From assembly GCF_002019705.1 (NCBI RefSeq), contig NZ_KV917377.1:246565-310564 (forward strand): DNA of 64,000 nucleotides, written 5' to 3'. The first letter of the stretch is position 1. Each line of letters begins with the position of its first letter. This DNA is from Shouchella patagoniensis. Lineage in GTDB: Bacteria; Bacillota; Bacilli; Bacillales; Bacillaceae_D. Shown one piece after another: positions 17,721-26,412 of this stretch. The notes below the pieces were generated by a model. It ran no database searches and had not been told where the DNA came from. It was given only the letters and a program-made list of their open reading frames with translations. Both the position numbers and the translations under genes were made by a program.

Positions 17721-18938
17721 ATGGATCCGCTTGATATTATGATGAACAAAAATCAAGTTATCCCTTATTTCCTCCCCATTATTAGCGCAGATAAACAGCA
17801 GATTATTGGTTATGAAGTGCAGGCTTATTGGGTCGATGGAGATGAAAAAATTAATCTAAATTGGTTCTTCGAAGATCGAGATATTCCAAGTGATTATTTG
17901 CTTGAATTAGAGGATGATTTGCAAGAGAAAGCAATATCTCTCTATACAAAAGAAAAGCAGTCGAGTGTACTTTGTTTTCATTACAGTGCAAACTTATTAA
18001 GGAAAAATGCAGGTGAAGAATTACTTGCAAGGCTTGAAGCAATAGACAGTTTAGGGATACCTTTACATCGGATTATTGTGATCATAGGTTGCCAGCATAC
18101 TTTGGAAGAATTGTTAGAAGTTAAACACACAATGGTATACATGCAAAGCCTTGGAGTTCAAATTGCAATTGATGCAGACTCATCTACGCCAAATCAATTT
18201 GAGTTGTTCACACAGCTTCGTCCAAACGTCATACGTGTTAATTGCCGGTTCTTAGAGGAAAATGTCTTGCCCGGTATGTATAAGGACGTGCATCAACCAC
18301 TCTCACAATTGGCGAGAAAAATTGGCGCCACCTTATTATTTGAAGGTGTGGAGACATTCAAACAGCTTAATTATGCTTGGAGAAGCGGTGGTCGTTATTA
18401 TCAAGGGTCGTATTTAAGACACGGTGAAGAAACGTTTATCGATGAAAATGAATGTAAAAACAAATTGACGAAGGATATGAATCATTTTATTCATTTTGAA
18501 CGTCAGAAGATGGAGGCGCAATTTCAACTTTCAAATGCGCTAACAACAACGATTAAACAAGCAATGAAAACGATTGAGTCATCGCAAGAATATGATGAAG
18601 TGATTTTGAAAGTGGCGAGTATGTTAGATGAATTCACATTTCGCGTATATATTTGTAATGCTAACGGCTTTCAAGAGTCAGCTAATGCGGAAAAAAATGA
18701 AGAGGGTAAATGGGAACTTCATAAAGAAGGTAGAGCTAAAAACTGGAGTTGGCGCCCGTATTTTTTAGAAAATATTGTTCGGATGAACGTTGAGAAAAAA
18801 GGAATCTTATCAGATCTTTATATAGATATTGAACGAGATGAACAAATTCGAACGTATTCCTACCCATTAACCAATACGTTGTATGTATTTATTGATATAC
18901 CTTATGCGTATTTGTTTGAACAAGATGGGTTGCTATAG
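17721..18938 (+). CDS. ykuI: YkuI-type EAL-domain protein with degenerate active site
   Basis: The 405-residue protein matches the YkuI layout: an EAL domain (residues 1-250) and a C-terminal PAS-like domain, with the conserved end NWSWRPYFLENI, KKGILSDLYIDIE and PYAYLFEQDGLL. EAL domains hydrolyse cyclic di-GMP. Here the signature is EVQ, the metal-binding Asn position reads His (CFHYSANLL), the next Glu position reads Gly (VIIGC), the DD pair is altered (AIDADSS) and the catalytic Lys position reads Arg (VIRVN); only a Glu (FEGVE) and a Gln (YYQGSYL) remain. It is probably not a phosphodiesterase but may bind a ligand. ATG follows GAGGTGATAGT. Confidence 0.88.
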   Translation: MDPLDIMMNKNQVIPYFLPIISADKQQIIGYEVQAYWVDGDEKINLNWFFEDRDIPSDYLLELEDDLQEKAISLYTKEKQSSVLCFHYSANLLRKNAGEELLARLEAIDSLGIPLHRIIVIIGCQHTLEELLEVKHTMVYMQSLGVQIAIDADSSTPNQFELFTQLRPNVIRVNCRFLEENVLPGMYKDVHQPLSQLARKIGATLLFEGVETFKQLNYAWRSGGRYYQGSYLRHGEETFIDENECKNKLTKDMNHFIHFERQKMEAQFQLSNALTTTIKQAMKTIESSQEYDEVILKVASMLDEFTFRVYICNANGFQESANAEKNEEGKWELHKEGRAKNWSWRPYFLENIVRMNVEKKGILSDLYIDIERDEQIRTYSYPLTNTLYVFIDIPYAYLFEQDGLL

Positions 18939-18955
18939 ATAGGAAGGGGAAAAAC

Positions 18956-19288
18956 ATGCAAATAAATATTACAGAAGAAGCGGCTAACTACTTAAAGGAT
19001 CGTAACTATTCAACCATACGTGTCGCAGCAAGAGATACATTCGAATGTAGTACAATGGTTGAATTTTACTTACAAGAAGGAGTTTTTAAAGAAGACGATC
19101 AGCTAATTAAAGCAAATGATTTGACGTTTCTTTATGATAATAAAGCAGAGGAAGAGATAGGGAAGGTGATTAAGGTTGATTATGTATTATCACAAGGGCT
19201 AAAGTTGCTTGCTCCTCGAGGGACACTCGCTTATGCGCAAAAAGTAAAACCATTAGACTGGGAACCAGACACCAGAGGAATGTGTTAA
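18956..19288 (+). CDS. HesB/IscA-fold protein (Fe-S biosynthesis domain-like)
   Basis: A 110-residue protein starting MQINITEEAANYLKDRNYSTIRV, a pattern typical of the HesB/IscA fold (short strand, helix, strand). Only one internal Cys (FECSTMVEF) and a C-terminal Cys remain, so the usual three-Cys iron-sulfur ligand set is missing. It could be a YqkB-like protein of unknown role. ATG follows AGGAAGGGGAAAAAC, 17 bp after ykuI. Confidence 0.6.
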   Translation: MQINITEEAANYLKDRNYSTIRVAARDTFECSTMVEFYLQEGVFKEDDQLIKANDLTFLYDNKAEEEIGKVIKVDYVLSQGLKLLAPRGTLAYAQKVKPLDWEPDTRGMC

Positions 19289-19316
19289 AAAGGGCAGTAT
19301 CTGCCTGCCCTTTATT
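19289..19316. terminator. Bidirectional terminator
   Basis: AAAGGGCAG (19289-19297) pairs with CTGCCCTTT (19305-19313). A-rich and T-rich flanks suit termination of both converging genes. Confidence 0.8.
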
Positions 19317-19611
19317 TAATAAAAAAGTTGCTAACTTTAGCTACATAAGGAGAAACTTGTCTAACGGTTTTTACAAATTGGTCTACAGAAGTTGCGGTGC
19401 GCGAGAAATCAAAGTTCCCATTTTCATTCGTAAATGGGGCTGCCCACATTGATCTTTTTTTAGGAGCAGTCGATGGTTGTTGCCCTTGAGGGTAGAAACG
19501 TCGAGGATATGGAAACGGTGGTCTGTGTCCTCGATTAACTTTATTCGGTCTACCATGCATTTGAGGGTTGAAGTGAGACTGTCGCCTGCTTGGTGGAAAC
19601 ATCTGTATCAC
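19312..19611 (-). CDS. YppG-like protein
   Basis: A 99-residue basic protein. The first 60 residues are Pro/Arg/Gln/Tyr-rich (PPFPYPRRFYPQGQQPS). The C-terminal part (NENGNFDFSRTATSVDQFVKTVRQVSPYVAKV) matches the YppG-like pattern of a DG/NG-x-DF segment followed by an amphipathic helix. The role is unknown; such proteins are common in spore formers. It lies 5 bp downstream of the Hsp20 gene on the same strand, preceded by GGAGGTGATACAG, so the two form an operon. Confidence 0.6.
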   Translation of the reverse strand: MIQMFPPSRRQSHFNPQMHGRPNKVNRGHRPPFPYPRRFYPQGQQPSTAPKKRSMWAAPFTNENGNFDFSRTATSVDQFVKTVRQVSPYVAKVSNFFIK

Positions 19612-19616
19612 CTCCT

Positions 19617-20036
19617 TTACTTTATAGCTATCGTTTTACGGTGACCTGTAATCTTAATACGAAGGAGACCGTTTTGATAATGGGCATGAATATCATGGTC
19701 TTGGAAAGGAAAGGGAACTGGAATGACACGTTCCTTCCTTATGCTCGAACTTTGACGACTGATTAGATTTGATTCTTCCTCAAGAGTCATGAGCTCATCT
19801 ACATTCTGGAGACGAATGATTAGTGCTTGATGATGTGCTTCTAGCTCGATTTGTTCTCGTTTAATTCCTGGAAGGTCCGCTTCTATTATAAATTCATTGC
19901 TTTCCTCTTTCACACGCACTGGAATTGCTTGACCAAATAACTGCGTCGGGAAATGTTTGAATGTTGACTGGAAAAATTGATCAATCGATGCCATGAAATT
20001 AGTAGAGCCCTGATTTTTTCGGGAATTGTCAGACAT
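19617..20036 (-). CDS. Hsp20/alpha-crystallin family protein
   Basis: The protein (139 aa) has a small heat-shock alpha-crystallin domain at about residues 42-138: IPVRVKEESNEFIIEADLPGIKREQIELEA and near the end AHYQNGLLRIKITGHR (the family G-x-L motif). The variable N-terminus has Gln/Phe-rich helices. Divergent Hsp20 proteins in Bacillus include spore coat proteins CotM and CotP, and the YppG-like partner would fit a spore or stress role. ATG is 7 bp after ATGGAGG. Confidence 0.8.
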   Translation of the reverse strand: MSDNSRKNQGSTNFMASIDQFFQSTFKHFPTQLFGQAIPVRVKEESNEFIIEADLPGIKREQIELEAHHQALIIRLQNVDELMTLEEESNLISRQSSSIRKERVIPVPFPFQDHDIHAHYQNGLLRIKITGHRKTIAIK

Positions 20037-20116
20037 CGTAAAACCTCCATCCCTATAATTCTAATTATGTGTGATGATCATTGCTCTATCGTATGAAATA
20101 AGGGGGGCGAATGTGA

Positions 20117-21046
20117 ATGAAAGTAATTGATACGCACTGTGATGCATTGCTGAAATTATGGAGAGATGAAACAAAGTCATTTATAAATGATCCGGAAATA
20201 GATACGAATGCAAATCGGTTAAAAGCAGGGAACGTCTACGTACAGTTTTTTGCCATATGGGTACCAGATCGAATCCCCCAGGAATTAAAGTTTCAAGTTG
20301 TATTGGACCAAATGAACGCATTTTATGAAAGAGTTTTAAGCCTTCCAAATATAAAACATATTCGTTCGTATTCACAAATTAATCAATTGAGCGATGGGGA
20401 GATTGGAGCTGTTTTGACATTGGAAGGGATGGATGCAGTAGGGAGTGATTTAGGTAAATTAGAATGGCTCTATGAACAAGGGGTTTGTTCCATCGGTTTA
20501 ACTTGGAATGATGCAAATTTATGTGCTGATGGGATTGGTGAGGCGAGAGGGGCAGGTTTGACTCAATTAGGGAAAAAAGTGGTGGAAATGAACAATGAAC
20601 GCGCTGTAACAAACGATGTATCGCACTTAAGTATCCGTGCTTTTTGGGAAGTGATTGAGCGGTCTACACATACAATAGCAAGTCATTCAAATGCTTTTGC
20701 AATCTGTCAACATGACCGGAATTTACGCGATGAGCAAATAGATGAACTAATTAAACAAAATTGTTTTATAGGAACCGTTTTTTTCCCTACATTTGTAAAA
20801 TGTGAACAAGAGGCTACTATTACTGACTTAATCAAGCACATTGATTATATAGCTGGCAGAGGCGGCGTTTCTCACATTGGATTTGGATCAGATTTTGACG
20901 GTATCAAGCATCATATTACTCAATTAGAGCACTCGGGCATGTATGATCAATTAATTAATGAATTATGCAAACATTTTAGCGAGGAAGAAGTCAAAGGTTT
21001 TTGTCATGGTAATTTCTTGTCAAAGTCGTTATTTGTTATAAATTGA
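20117..21046 (+). CDS. Membrane dipeptidase family protein (peptidase M19)
   Basis: The protein (309 aa) belongs to the renal dipeptidase family. Metal ligands are recognisable in IDTHCD (His-x-Asp), LTLEGMDA (bridging Glu), SHSNAFAI and GSDFDGI. In bacteria these zinc enzymes cleave dipeptides, often with a D-residue. No signal peptide is seen, so it should be cytosolic. ATG at 20117 follows AAGGGGGGCG. Divergent from the Hsp20 gene with an 80-bp gap. Confidence 0.88.
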   Translation: MKVIDTHCDALLKLWRDETKSFINDPEIDTNANRLKAGNVYVQFFAIWVPDRIPQELKFQVVLDQMNAFYERVLSLPNIKHIRSYSQINQLSDGEIGAVLTLEGMDAVGSDLGKLEWLYEQGVCSIGLTWNDANLCADGIGEARGAGLTQLGKKVVEMNNERAVTNDVSHLSIRAFWEVIERSTHTIASHSNAFAICQHDRNLRDEQIDELIKQNCFIGTVFFPTFVKCEQEATITDLIKHIDYIAGRGGVSHIGFGSDFDGIKHHITQLEHSGMYDQLINELCKHFSEEEVKGFCHGNFLSKSLFVIN

Positions 21047-21076
21047 AATAGAGATAGGTATTGGAGGGACATAGTC

Positions 21077-21769
21077 GTGGTGAAGAAAATGGCAGCGGTA
21101 GCTTTCATTATGTTACTTGCAGCTTGCAGTGAAGAATCGAGTGAGGAACCTTACACACAAAAGTATAATTCAGTTGATCCTGAAGAGTGGCCGAATGTAG
21201 TTGCAACAGTAAACGGTGAAGAGATACATAAAAACAAGATTGAAGCGGACTTTGTAGATTATACAAATGCCTATGAGCAGGCTGCATCTAGTTCAGAAGA
21301 AGAGCAGCTTATGGTTTATGAACGTATTTTAACTCAATTGTTAACTAGTGAAATTGAAACGGAGCTACTTTTACAAGCTGCAGAGGCAGAAGAAATTTAT
21401 GTTACCGACGATGAGCTTCAAGAGGCAATTCTGGATCTGCGTTTAGAAGAGGGCATCGAGTCCGATGAAGAATATGAAGAAGTAATACGTGCTGGAAACA
21501 TGACTGTTGAAGAATATGAAGAACAAATAAAAGAAGACTTATTACGATTTAAATTTTTAGATTCAGAACAAGGATCACCAGATATTACTGAAGAACAAAT
21601 TAATGAGACGTACGAAGTGGATTATGGAGAAACAGACATTGAATTAGATGAAGTTAGAAACTTAATTATAGCTGAACTTGAGGCAGATTATAGACAAAAT
21701 GGAGCTGCCAGACTTTTTGAGCGTCTTCGTGAAGAAGCTTCAATTACACTATTTATTGAACGAGACTAA
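21077..21769 (+). CDS. Lipoprotein with SurA-type N-terminal chaperone domain
   Basis: The protein (230 aa) has a lipoprotein signal with lipobox LLAAC (Cys17). The mature part resembles the helical SurA/PrsA N-terminal domain (ATVNGEEIHKNKIEADF; LLTSEIETELLLQAAE) followed by the C-terminal helix (NLIIAELEADYRQNGAARLF). There is no parvulin PPIase domain between them, unlike full PrsA. It is strongly acidic, which suits an alkaliphile's extracytoplasmic protein. Probably a folding helper outside the membrane. A GTG start at 21077 is 8 bp after GGAGGG. Confidence 0.75.
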   Translation: MVKKMAAVAFIMLLAACSEESSEEPYTQKYNSVDPEEWPNVVATVNGEEIHKNKIEADFVDYTNAYEQAASSSEEEQLMVYERILTQLLTSEIETELLLQAAEAEEIYVTDDELQEAILDLRLEEGIESDEEYEEVIRAGNMTVEEYEEQIKEDLLRFKFLDSEQGSPDITEEQINETYEVDYGETDIELDEVRNLIIAELEADYRQNGAARLFERLREEASITLFIERD

Positions 21770-21780
21770 ACATCTCTCTT

Positions 21781-21812
21781 AAGCTGGCCGATAAGAAAGG
21801 AAAGTGGTCAGC
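21781..21812 (+). other. Hairpin in the leader of cheV
   Basis: AAGCTGGCC and GGTCAGCTT pair with one mismatch about 16 bp upstream of the chosen cheV start. No T-run follows. It may be a weak terminator for the lipoprotein gene or a leader structure. Confidence 0.4.
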
Positions 21813-21827
21813 TTAATGGAGGTTAGT

Positions 21828-22712
21828 ATGGCATTATCAATATTTCAAGTAGAAGAGAAAAGTTATGATCAAGAGCTTATTTTGTTCATGCTAAATAAAG
21901 AATATTTTGCGTTAAATGTTTTAAAAGTAAAAGAAATCATTCGTCCGCTTCCAATAAGTGCCTCTCCAAACCGCCATGCAATCATTGAAGGTGTCATTCG
22001 TTTTCGTGATGAAGCGATTCCCGTCATAAACACGTATCAGTTAATGGATATGCAGGAAGAAGAGAGCTTCTATTTTATCATTGCGGAAGTAGGTCAACGT
22101 ACAATTGCATTAAAAGTATCAAATGTTCTAAGAATCGTACAGGCTCACTCAGAAGAGATTAAACACGTACATCACATAAGCCAGGGTAAGGAGACATTTG
22201 TTTCAGGCATGATGCCTCTTGAAGAAAGGGAGTTTGCCTATTTACTTGATCTAGAAAAAGTGATCCACTTTATTCATCCAATCCATTTCGATACTGACTT
22301 TTCCGAAGGATTCTTACGCAATAGAGGGGACTATCCTATCATCTTACTAGAAGATTCTGTCACAATACGTCAGTTGATTGTCGAAGCATTACATGATGGT
22401 GGATATGATGATGTGACAACGTTTAGCAACGGACTTGACGCTGTGAAGTACTTGGGAGATGAGGATAATGTTATTGAGTACAAAGCAATTGTAACAGATA
22501 TCGATATGCCATTTTTAAACGGTCTTGAATTCACAAAGCAAATTCGACAATCAAAGCGTTACGAAGCAACACCGATTCTTTCGTTTTCGTCACTTGAAGC
22601 TTCTGTTATGGCAAAAAGAGGAGAATCTGCAGGTGTAACTTTTCATGTCGCTAAACCTGACATCCCTCTTTTAATTGAAAAGCTCGATACATACTTATTA
22701 GAAAAAAGCTGA
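21828..22712 (+). CDS. cheV: Chemotaxis coupling protein CheV
   Basis: CheV (294 aa) couples receptors to the kinase CheA and takes part in adaptation. The N-terminal CheW-like domain spans about residues 10-155 (LNVLKVKEIIRPLPIS; GVIRFRDEAIPVIN). The C-terminal receiver domain has the acid pair in LLEDSVTIR and the phosphoacceptor Asp in VTDIDMPFLNG, with the Lys of FHVAKPD. I chose ATG 21828, 5-6 bp after TGGAGGT, over the upstream in-frame starts. A terminator follows. Confidence 0.93.
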   Translation: MALSIFQVEEKSYDQELILFMLNKEYFALNVLKVKEIIRPLPISASPNRHAIIEGVIRFRDEAIPVINTYQLMDMQEEESFYFIIAEVGQRTIALKVSNVLRIVQAHSEEIKHVHHISQGKETFVSGMMPLEEREFAYLLDLEKVIHFIHPIHFDTDFSEGFLRNRGDYPIILLEDSVTIRQLIVEALHDGGYDDVTTFSNGLDAVKYLGDEDNVIEYKAIVTDIDMPFLNGLEFTKQIRQSKRYEATPILSFSSLEASVMAKRGESAGVTFHVAKPDIPLLIEKLDTYLLEKS

Positions 22713-22739
22713 TCTGCAATTAATTGATCGGCTTTTTTT
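22702..22739 (+). terminator. Rho-independent terminator of cheV
   Basis: AAAAAGC-TGATC pairs with GATC-GGCTTTTT; seven T residues follow. Confidence 0.85.
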
Positions 22740-22969
22740 GATTTGTTTTTTCCAGTTGTTCAAATGAGATTAATCGTAATTTATATAATAAGGAGGCATA
22801 TGCATAAGGATTCTTTTTCACAAACATCGTCCACACTTCCTTTTTTTAATAATATATGCACGGATGAAAAAAAGTTTCCCTAGTGAAACAAAATCGACTT
22901 TTTGGACGTGAACAACCATTATTGATATGATAAGCACAAACGGATTCGAGATAAGGGGAGTAAAATACC

Positions 22970-23275
22970 ATGAATATATATATAACAAAACCAGCACTAG
23001 CTTGGTTTAAAGAAGAATTTGAAACAGGAGACAACTTGGTGCCCATTCGTTTATTTGGTCGATATGGAGGTTGTGGGTCATTGCAAAGTGGTTTTTCATT
23101 AGGCATCAGTCAGGCAGAACCGCTGCACCCCGTAACGATAAAAGAAGAAGAAGGATTTCGTTTCTTTGTTGAGGAACAAGATAGTTGGTATTTTGATCAA
23201 CATGACGTCAAAATAAAGTACAGTCGCAAATTAGATGAAATTCAATTCGAATATGAAGACTCTGACGAAGAGTAA
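22970..23275 (+). CDS. yneR: YneR-like HesB/IscA-fold protein
   Basis: The protein (101 aa) matches YneR: ALAWFKEEF near the start, RLFGRYGGCGSLQSGFSLGIS (residues 27-47) and SWYFDQHDVKIKY. The HesB-like fold is clear but the Cys set is reduced to a single Cys in GGCG, so a classic Fe-S carrier role is doubtful. The function is unknown. ATG follows AAGGGGAGTAAAATACC. It is followed 30 bp later by uvsE and is probably in the same operon. Confidence 0.8.
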   Translation: MNIYITKPALAWFKEEFETGDNLVPIRLFGRYGGCGSLQSGFSLGISQAEPLHPVTIKEEEGFRFFVEEQDSWYFDQHDVKIKYSRKLDEIQFEYEDSDEE

Positions 23276-23305
23276 TACGTTAACGACTTAGAATAGGAGT
23301 ACGTG

Positions 23306-24190
23306 ATGAGACTTGGCTATGCCTGTTTAAATACAACGATTCCAAGCCGCTTTAAGACTTGCCGTCTTCAAACAATGAGACTAGAGGGAATGGAAAAGAT
23401 AAAAGAGTTGACGCTCCATAATTTGAACCAGCTTAAAGCCATTGTTGAGTGGAATTTAGAATATGATATTCGTTTCTTACGATTGTCGAGTGAACTAGTA
23501 CCATTCGCAACTCACCCAGAGATGACTTGGAATTGGAAGCAAGATGAGGATGTATTGAAGCTTACGAACCAATTTAAAAAAGAGCAGCAAGAAAAAGGGT
23601 TGCGCTTCTCAATGCACCCTGGACAATACTCTGTTTTAAACTCTCCTAAAGAGCATGTAGTTGAGAATGCAATTAAAGATTTGCACTACCATAGTGATTT
23701 TTTGGATTTGGTCAATGGTGAAGATATCATTATTCATACGGGTGGCGCATATGGAGATAAAGATAAAGCAAAACAAGCATTTGCTGACGTTTACAAGACG
23801 TTACCAAAATCAATTAAACAAAAACTTAGGCTTGAAAATGATGACAAAACCTTTCATGTAAAGGATGTTCTGGAGATTCACTCATCTTGCGGGGTTCCTA
23901 TTTGTTTTGATATTCATCATGAGCGTTGTTTCCATACAGGCGAAGAAGAAATGACCACATTGTTTGACAACGTTGCTGCTACTTGGAATTCTTTACCTAA
24001 AGTGCATATAAGTTCAGGAAAAACAAGCAAGAGTGACCGGAGTCATGCTAATTATGTAGATATTGAAGATTTTAAAATGCTTTTGCGTGTTTTACAATTG
24101 CATGATGTTGATGTAATGATAGAGGCGAAAGCAAAAGAAAAGGCTGTATTAAATTTAAGAGTGGATATGAAAAAAATGGGGGAGATTTAA
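23306..24190 (+). CDS. uvsE: UV damage endonuclease UvsE
   Basis: UvsE (294 aa) nicks DNA 5' of UV photoproducts, using a TIM-barrel metal site. MRLGYACLNTTIPSRFKTCR starts it as in the family. Metal-ligand regions include RFSMHPGQYSVLNSP, HTGGAYGDK, RLENDDKTFHV, FDIHHERC, and VHISSGK with DVMIEAKAKE. The ATG at 23306 next to a GTG has better spacing from AGGAG. The stop is 1 bp before the msrA GTG, so the genes are tightly coupled. Confidence 0.93.
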   Translation: MRLGYACLNTTIPSRFKTCRLQTMRLEGMEKIKELTLHNLNQLKAIVEWNLEYDIRFLRLSSELVPFATHPEMTWNWKQDEDVLKLTNQFKKEQQEKGLRFSMHPGQYSVLNSPKEHVVENAIKDLHYHSDFLDLVNGEDIIIHTGGAYGDKDKAKQAFADVYKTLPKSIKQKLRLENDDKTFHVKDVLEIHSSCGVPICFDIHHERCFHTGEEEMTTLFDNVAATWNSLPKVHISSGKTSKSDRSHANYVDIEDFKMLLRVLQLHDVDVMIEAKAKEKAVLNLRVDMKKMGEI

Positions 24191-24191
24191 G

Positions 24192-24722
24192 GTGACGATT
24201 GAGAAAGCGACTTTTGCTGGTGGTTGTTTTTGGTGCATGGTACAACCGTTTGATCAACTTCCTGGTATCGTGGAAGTGAAGTCAGGTTATATGGGCGGTA
24301 CAATTGACCAACCTAGATATGAGCAAGTAAAGACAGGACAGTCGGGTCATTTGGAAGTGGTCCAGATTACATATGATTCAACAACATTTCCATACAATCG
24401 ATTGTTAGAACTATATTGGCCACAAATTGACCCAACAGATGCAGGTGGTCAGTTTCAAGACAGGGGGAGCCAATATACAACAGCTATCTTTTACCATAAT
24501 GAGGATCAAAAAAAGCTAGCTGAATTGTCCAGAAAAGAGATTGAAGCAAGTGGTCGTTTTCAAAAGCCCATTGTGACATCAATACGACGAGCTGACACAT
24601 TTTATCTAGCAGAGGATGAACATCAAGATTTTTATAAAAAACAACCAGAAGCTTATAAAAAAGACAGAAAAGAAAGTGGTAGAGATGAGTTTATCGTAAA
24701 AAACTGGGATTCGGGTCGCTGA
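24192..24722 (+). CDS. msrA: Peptide methionine sulfoxide reductase MsrA
   Basis: MsrA (176 aa) reduces methionine-S-sulfoxide. The catalytic GCFWC motif is at residues 11-15, followed by YMGGTIDQPRYEQVKTGQSGH and DPTDAGGQFQDRGSQY. The second position Cys15 is unusual compared with the common GCFWCxE; here Glu is replaced by Met (GCFWCMV). There is no fused MsrB domain. A GTG start directly follows the uvsE stop. Confidence 0.93.
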   Translation: MTIEKATFAGGCFWCMVQPFDQLPGIVEVKSGYMGGTIDQPRYEQVKTGQSGHLEVVQITYDSTTFPYNRLLELYWPQIDPTDAGGQFQDRGSQYTTAIFYHNEDQKKLAELSRKEIEASGRFQKPIVTSIRRADTFYLAEDEHQDFYKKQPEAYKKDRKESGRDEFIVKNWDSGR

Positions 24723-24723
24723 A

Positions 24724-25890
24724 ATGATGAAGCATAATTGGTCTTTGCTAGTACGTATTTCAATGTCAGGATTGTTAGTGCTAGTGTTGGTTAGTTTGCT
24801 TTCTATTTTTTTTGTGCAAAGTTTACGATATACAGAAGCTGGTAAAGTGCCGCCAAAAACGGCTGTCATGCTACATGCTGTAAATAAACAATTACTGCCT
24901 GAAGGTTTAAAAACACCTTCTTTTCTAGCAAGTAAAGCGCCACCAACCATTCAACAACTTGAGATGATAATGGATACAAAAGATGGTGATACAATACCAA
25001 TCCGAGTTTATAAACCGGTCGCGGATGGTCCTCATCCTGTAATTGTCTATTTTCATGGCGGAGCATTTATGGAAGGGTTTGGAAACATCGAAACGCATGA
25101 TAATATTATTCGTTCCCTAGCAGCACGGACTAAAGCAATTGTCGTAGCGCCAGGTTATCGCTTGGCACCAGAACATGTCTTTCCTACTGCTGTAAATGAT
25201 AATTATGAAACGTTAGAATGGGTTGTTGAATCGTCTGAACAACTTGATGCTGATGTTGAGAGAATTGCGGTTGCTGGAGATAGTGCTGGCGGTAATCTTG
25301 CTGCTGCGGTGGCATTAAAAACGAAGCAACTCGATGGGCCAAAGATAGAAAGTATGGCATTACTTTATCCATTAACAACATTTGAAGACATAGAGCTAAA
25401 TTCTCGTGACCGTTATTCAAGTGGCTATTATTTTCTGTCCCGTTCTGTTATGGAACGGGCAAGGGAAGTTTATACGCCTAATAAGATGGATTGGCATTCC
25501 CCATACTCTTCTCCATTGCTTGCAGAGGATTTATCTGATCTGCCTGATACACTTGTTATTACAGGAGAATTTGATCCCTTGAGAGATGAGGGCGAAGCAT
25601 TTGCTCATCGTCTACATGAAGCGGGAGTATATACTGAAGCAGTTCGTTTCAATGGTGTGATGCATGGGTTTATTTCCTTTTACGAAGTAATGGGTAGAGG
25701 CGAGGAAGGAATGCAGTTAGTATCAGATTTTATGCGTCGCGCGTCTTCTGATAATGCTCTGACTACTGATGAAGCACAAATGTTTAAAGTGAATATTAGA
25801 CAAGAGCAAGATACTTGGCGAGATGAAGTAGAGGCGTATATAATGGGAGTTTATTTAATTAGTCGTCACATTCAAAGTTGGTTTTCGTAA
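24724..25890 (+). CDS. Membrane-anchored alpha/beta hydrolase (HSL-type esterase)
   Basis: The protein (388 aa) has an N-terminal membrane anchor (about residues 9-32) and a hormone-sensitive-lipase-type esterase domain. The oxyanion motif is FHGGAFMEGF, the nucleophile Ser is in GDSAGGNLAAA, the acid is in GEFDPLRDEG and the His in VMHGFISF. It should hydrolyse short-chain esters at the membrane surface. The start follows the msrA stop by 1 bp, so it is the last gene of yneR-uvsE-msrA-esterase. Confidence 0.88.
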   Translation: MMKHNWSLLVRISMSGLLVLVLVSLLSIFFVQSLRYTEAGKVPPKTAVMLHAVNKQLLPEGLKTPSFLASKAPPTIQQLEMIMDTKDGDTIPIRVYKPVADGPHPVIVYFHGGAFMEGFGNIETHDNIIRSLAARTKAIVVAPGYRLAPEHVFPTAVNDNYETLEWVVESSEQLDADVERIAVAGDSAGGNLAAAVALKTKQLDGPKIESMALLYPLTTFEDIELNSRDRYSSGYYFLSRSVMERAREVYTPNKMDWHSPYSSPLLAEDLSDLPDTLVITGEFDPLRDEGEAFAHRLHEAGVYTEAVRFNGVMHGFISFYEVMGRGEEGMQLVSDFMRRASSDNALTTDEAQMFKVNIRQEQDTWRDEVEAYIMGVYLISRHIQSWFS

Positions 25891-25892
25891 AA

Positions 25893-25925
25893 GAGCAGTC
25901 CCCTTATGAAAGGGGACTGTTTTTA
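25893..25925. terminator. Bidirectional terminator
   Basis: CAGTCCCC (25896-25903) pairs with GGGGACTG (25912-25919); A-run before and T-run after. It lies between the converging esterase and zinc-ribbon genes. Confidence 0.85.
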
Positions 25926-26155
25926 GCATAAGCAGTAAATGCTTGTTCAGACTCATTTAAACCACACGCCCCACATTGGATGCGTATTTCAGGTCCGTTA
26001 TAGTTTAGATGAAATGCATCGAGATGAGCTTCTTCATATGTTTCTGCAATTTCACCGCTTTTAGGATCCAGTTTAACAGGTTGCGCTTCCTGCTTTATTT
26101 GATGAAACCTTGTGCGATTTGTTTTGCATTTTGGACATAAATAGGGACTACTCAT
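25904..26155 (-). CDS. Small zinc-ribbon protein
   Basis: The protein (83 aa) has two CxxC pairs, CPKC near the start and CGAC near the end (IQCGACGLNES), which should bind one zinc ion as a ribbon. The middle is acidic (LDPKSGEIAETYEEAH). The ATG at 26155 follows AAAGGAGGTAGATTA, a very good site, so the longer in-frame start at 26203 is not used. The function is unknown. Confidence 0.75.
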   Translation of the reverse strand: MSSPYLCPKCKTNRTRFHQIKQEAQPVKLDPKSGEIAETYEEAHLDAFHLNYNGPEIRIQCGACGLNESEQAFTAYAKNSPLS

Positions 26156-26412
26156 TAATCTACCTCCTTTTTGTTTAGTGTCGACCAATTTAGGGTATTT
26201 CATGATTGCGCTAACAAGAAATGAATGGTAAAGATGTGTCTGCTTCGCAACTTTTTTTTGTCTAATTTATGATAATTAATTGTTTGTGCTTTGATTTCGG
26301 AGCATTTCTTGCAGGAAAGTGTTAGGATGTAAGCAGCTATGTTACACGTTCATCATTTCACATAGTTTTGCGCAACCATTTATTTTATTATGCCAAAAGA
26401 AAGGTGATTTTA

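Noticed and set aside
22800-22883. 27-codon ORF after AAGGAGGCAT upstream of yneR
   Set aside because: The start is only about 3 bp from AGGAGG, and the peptide is low in complexity; more likely chance.
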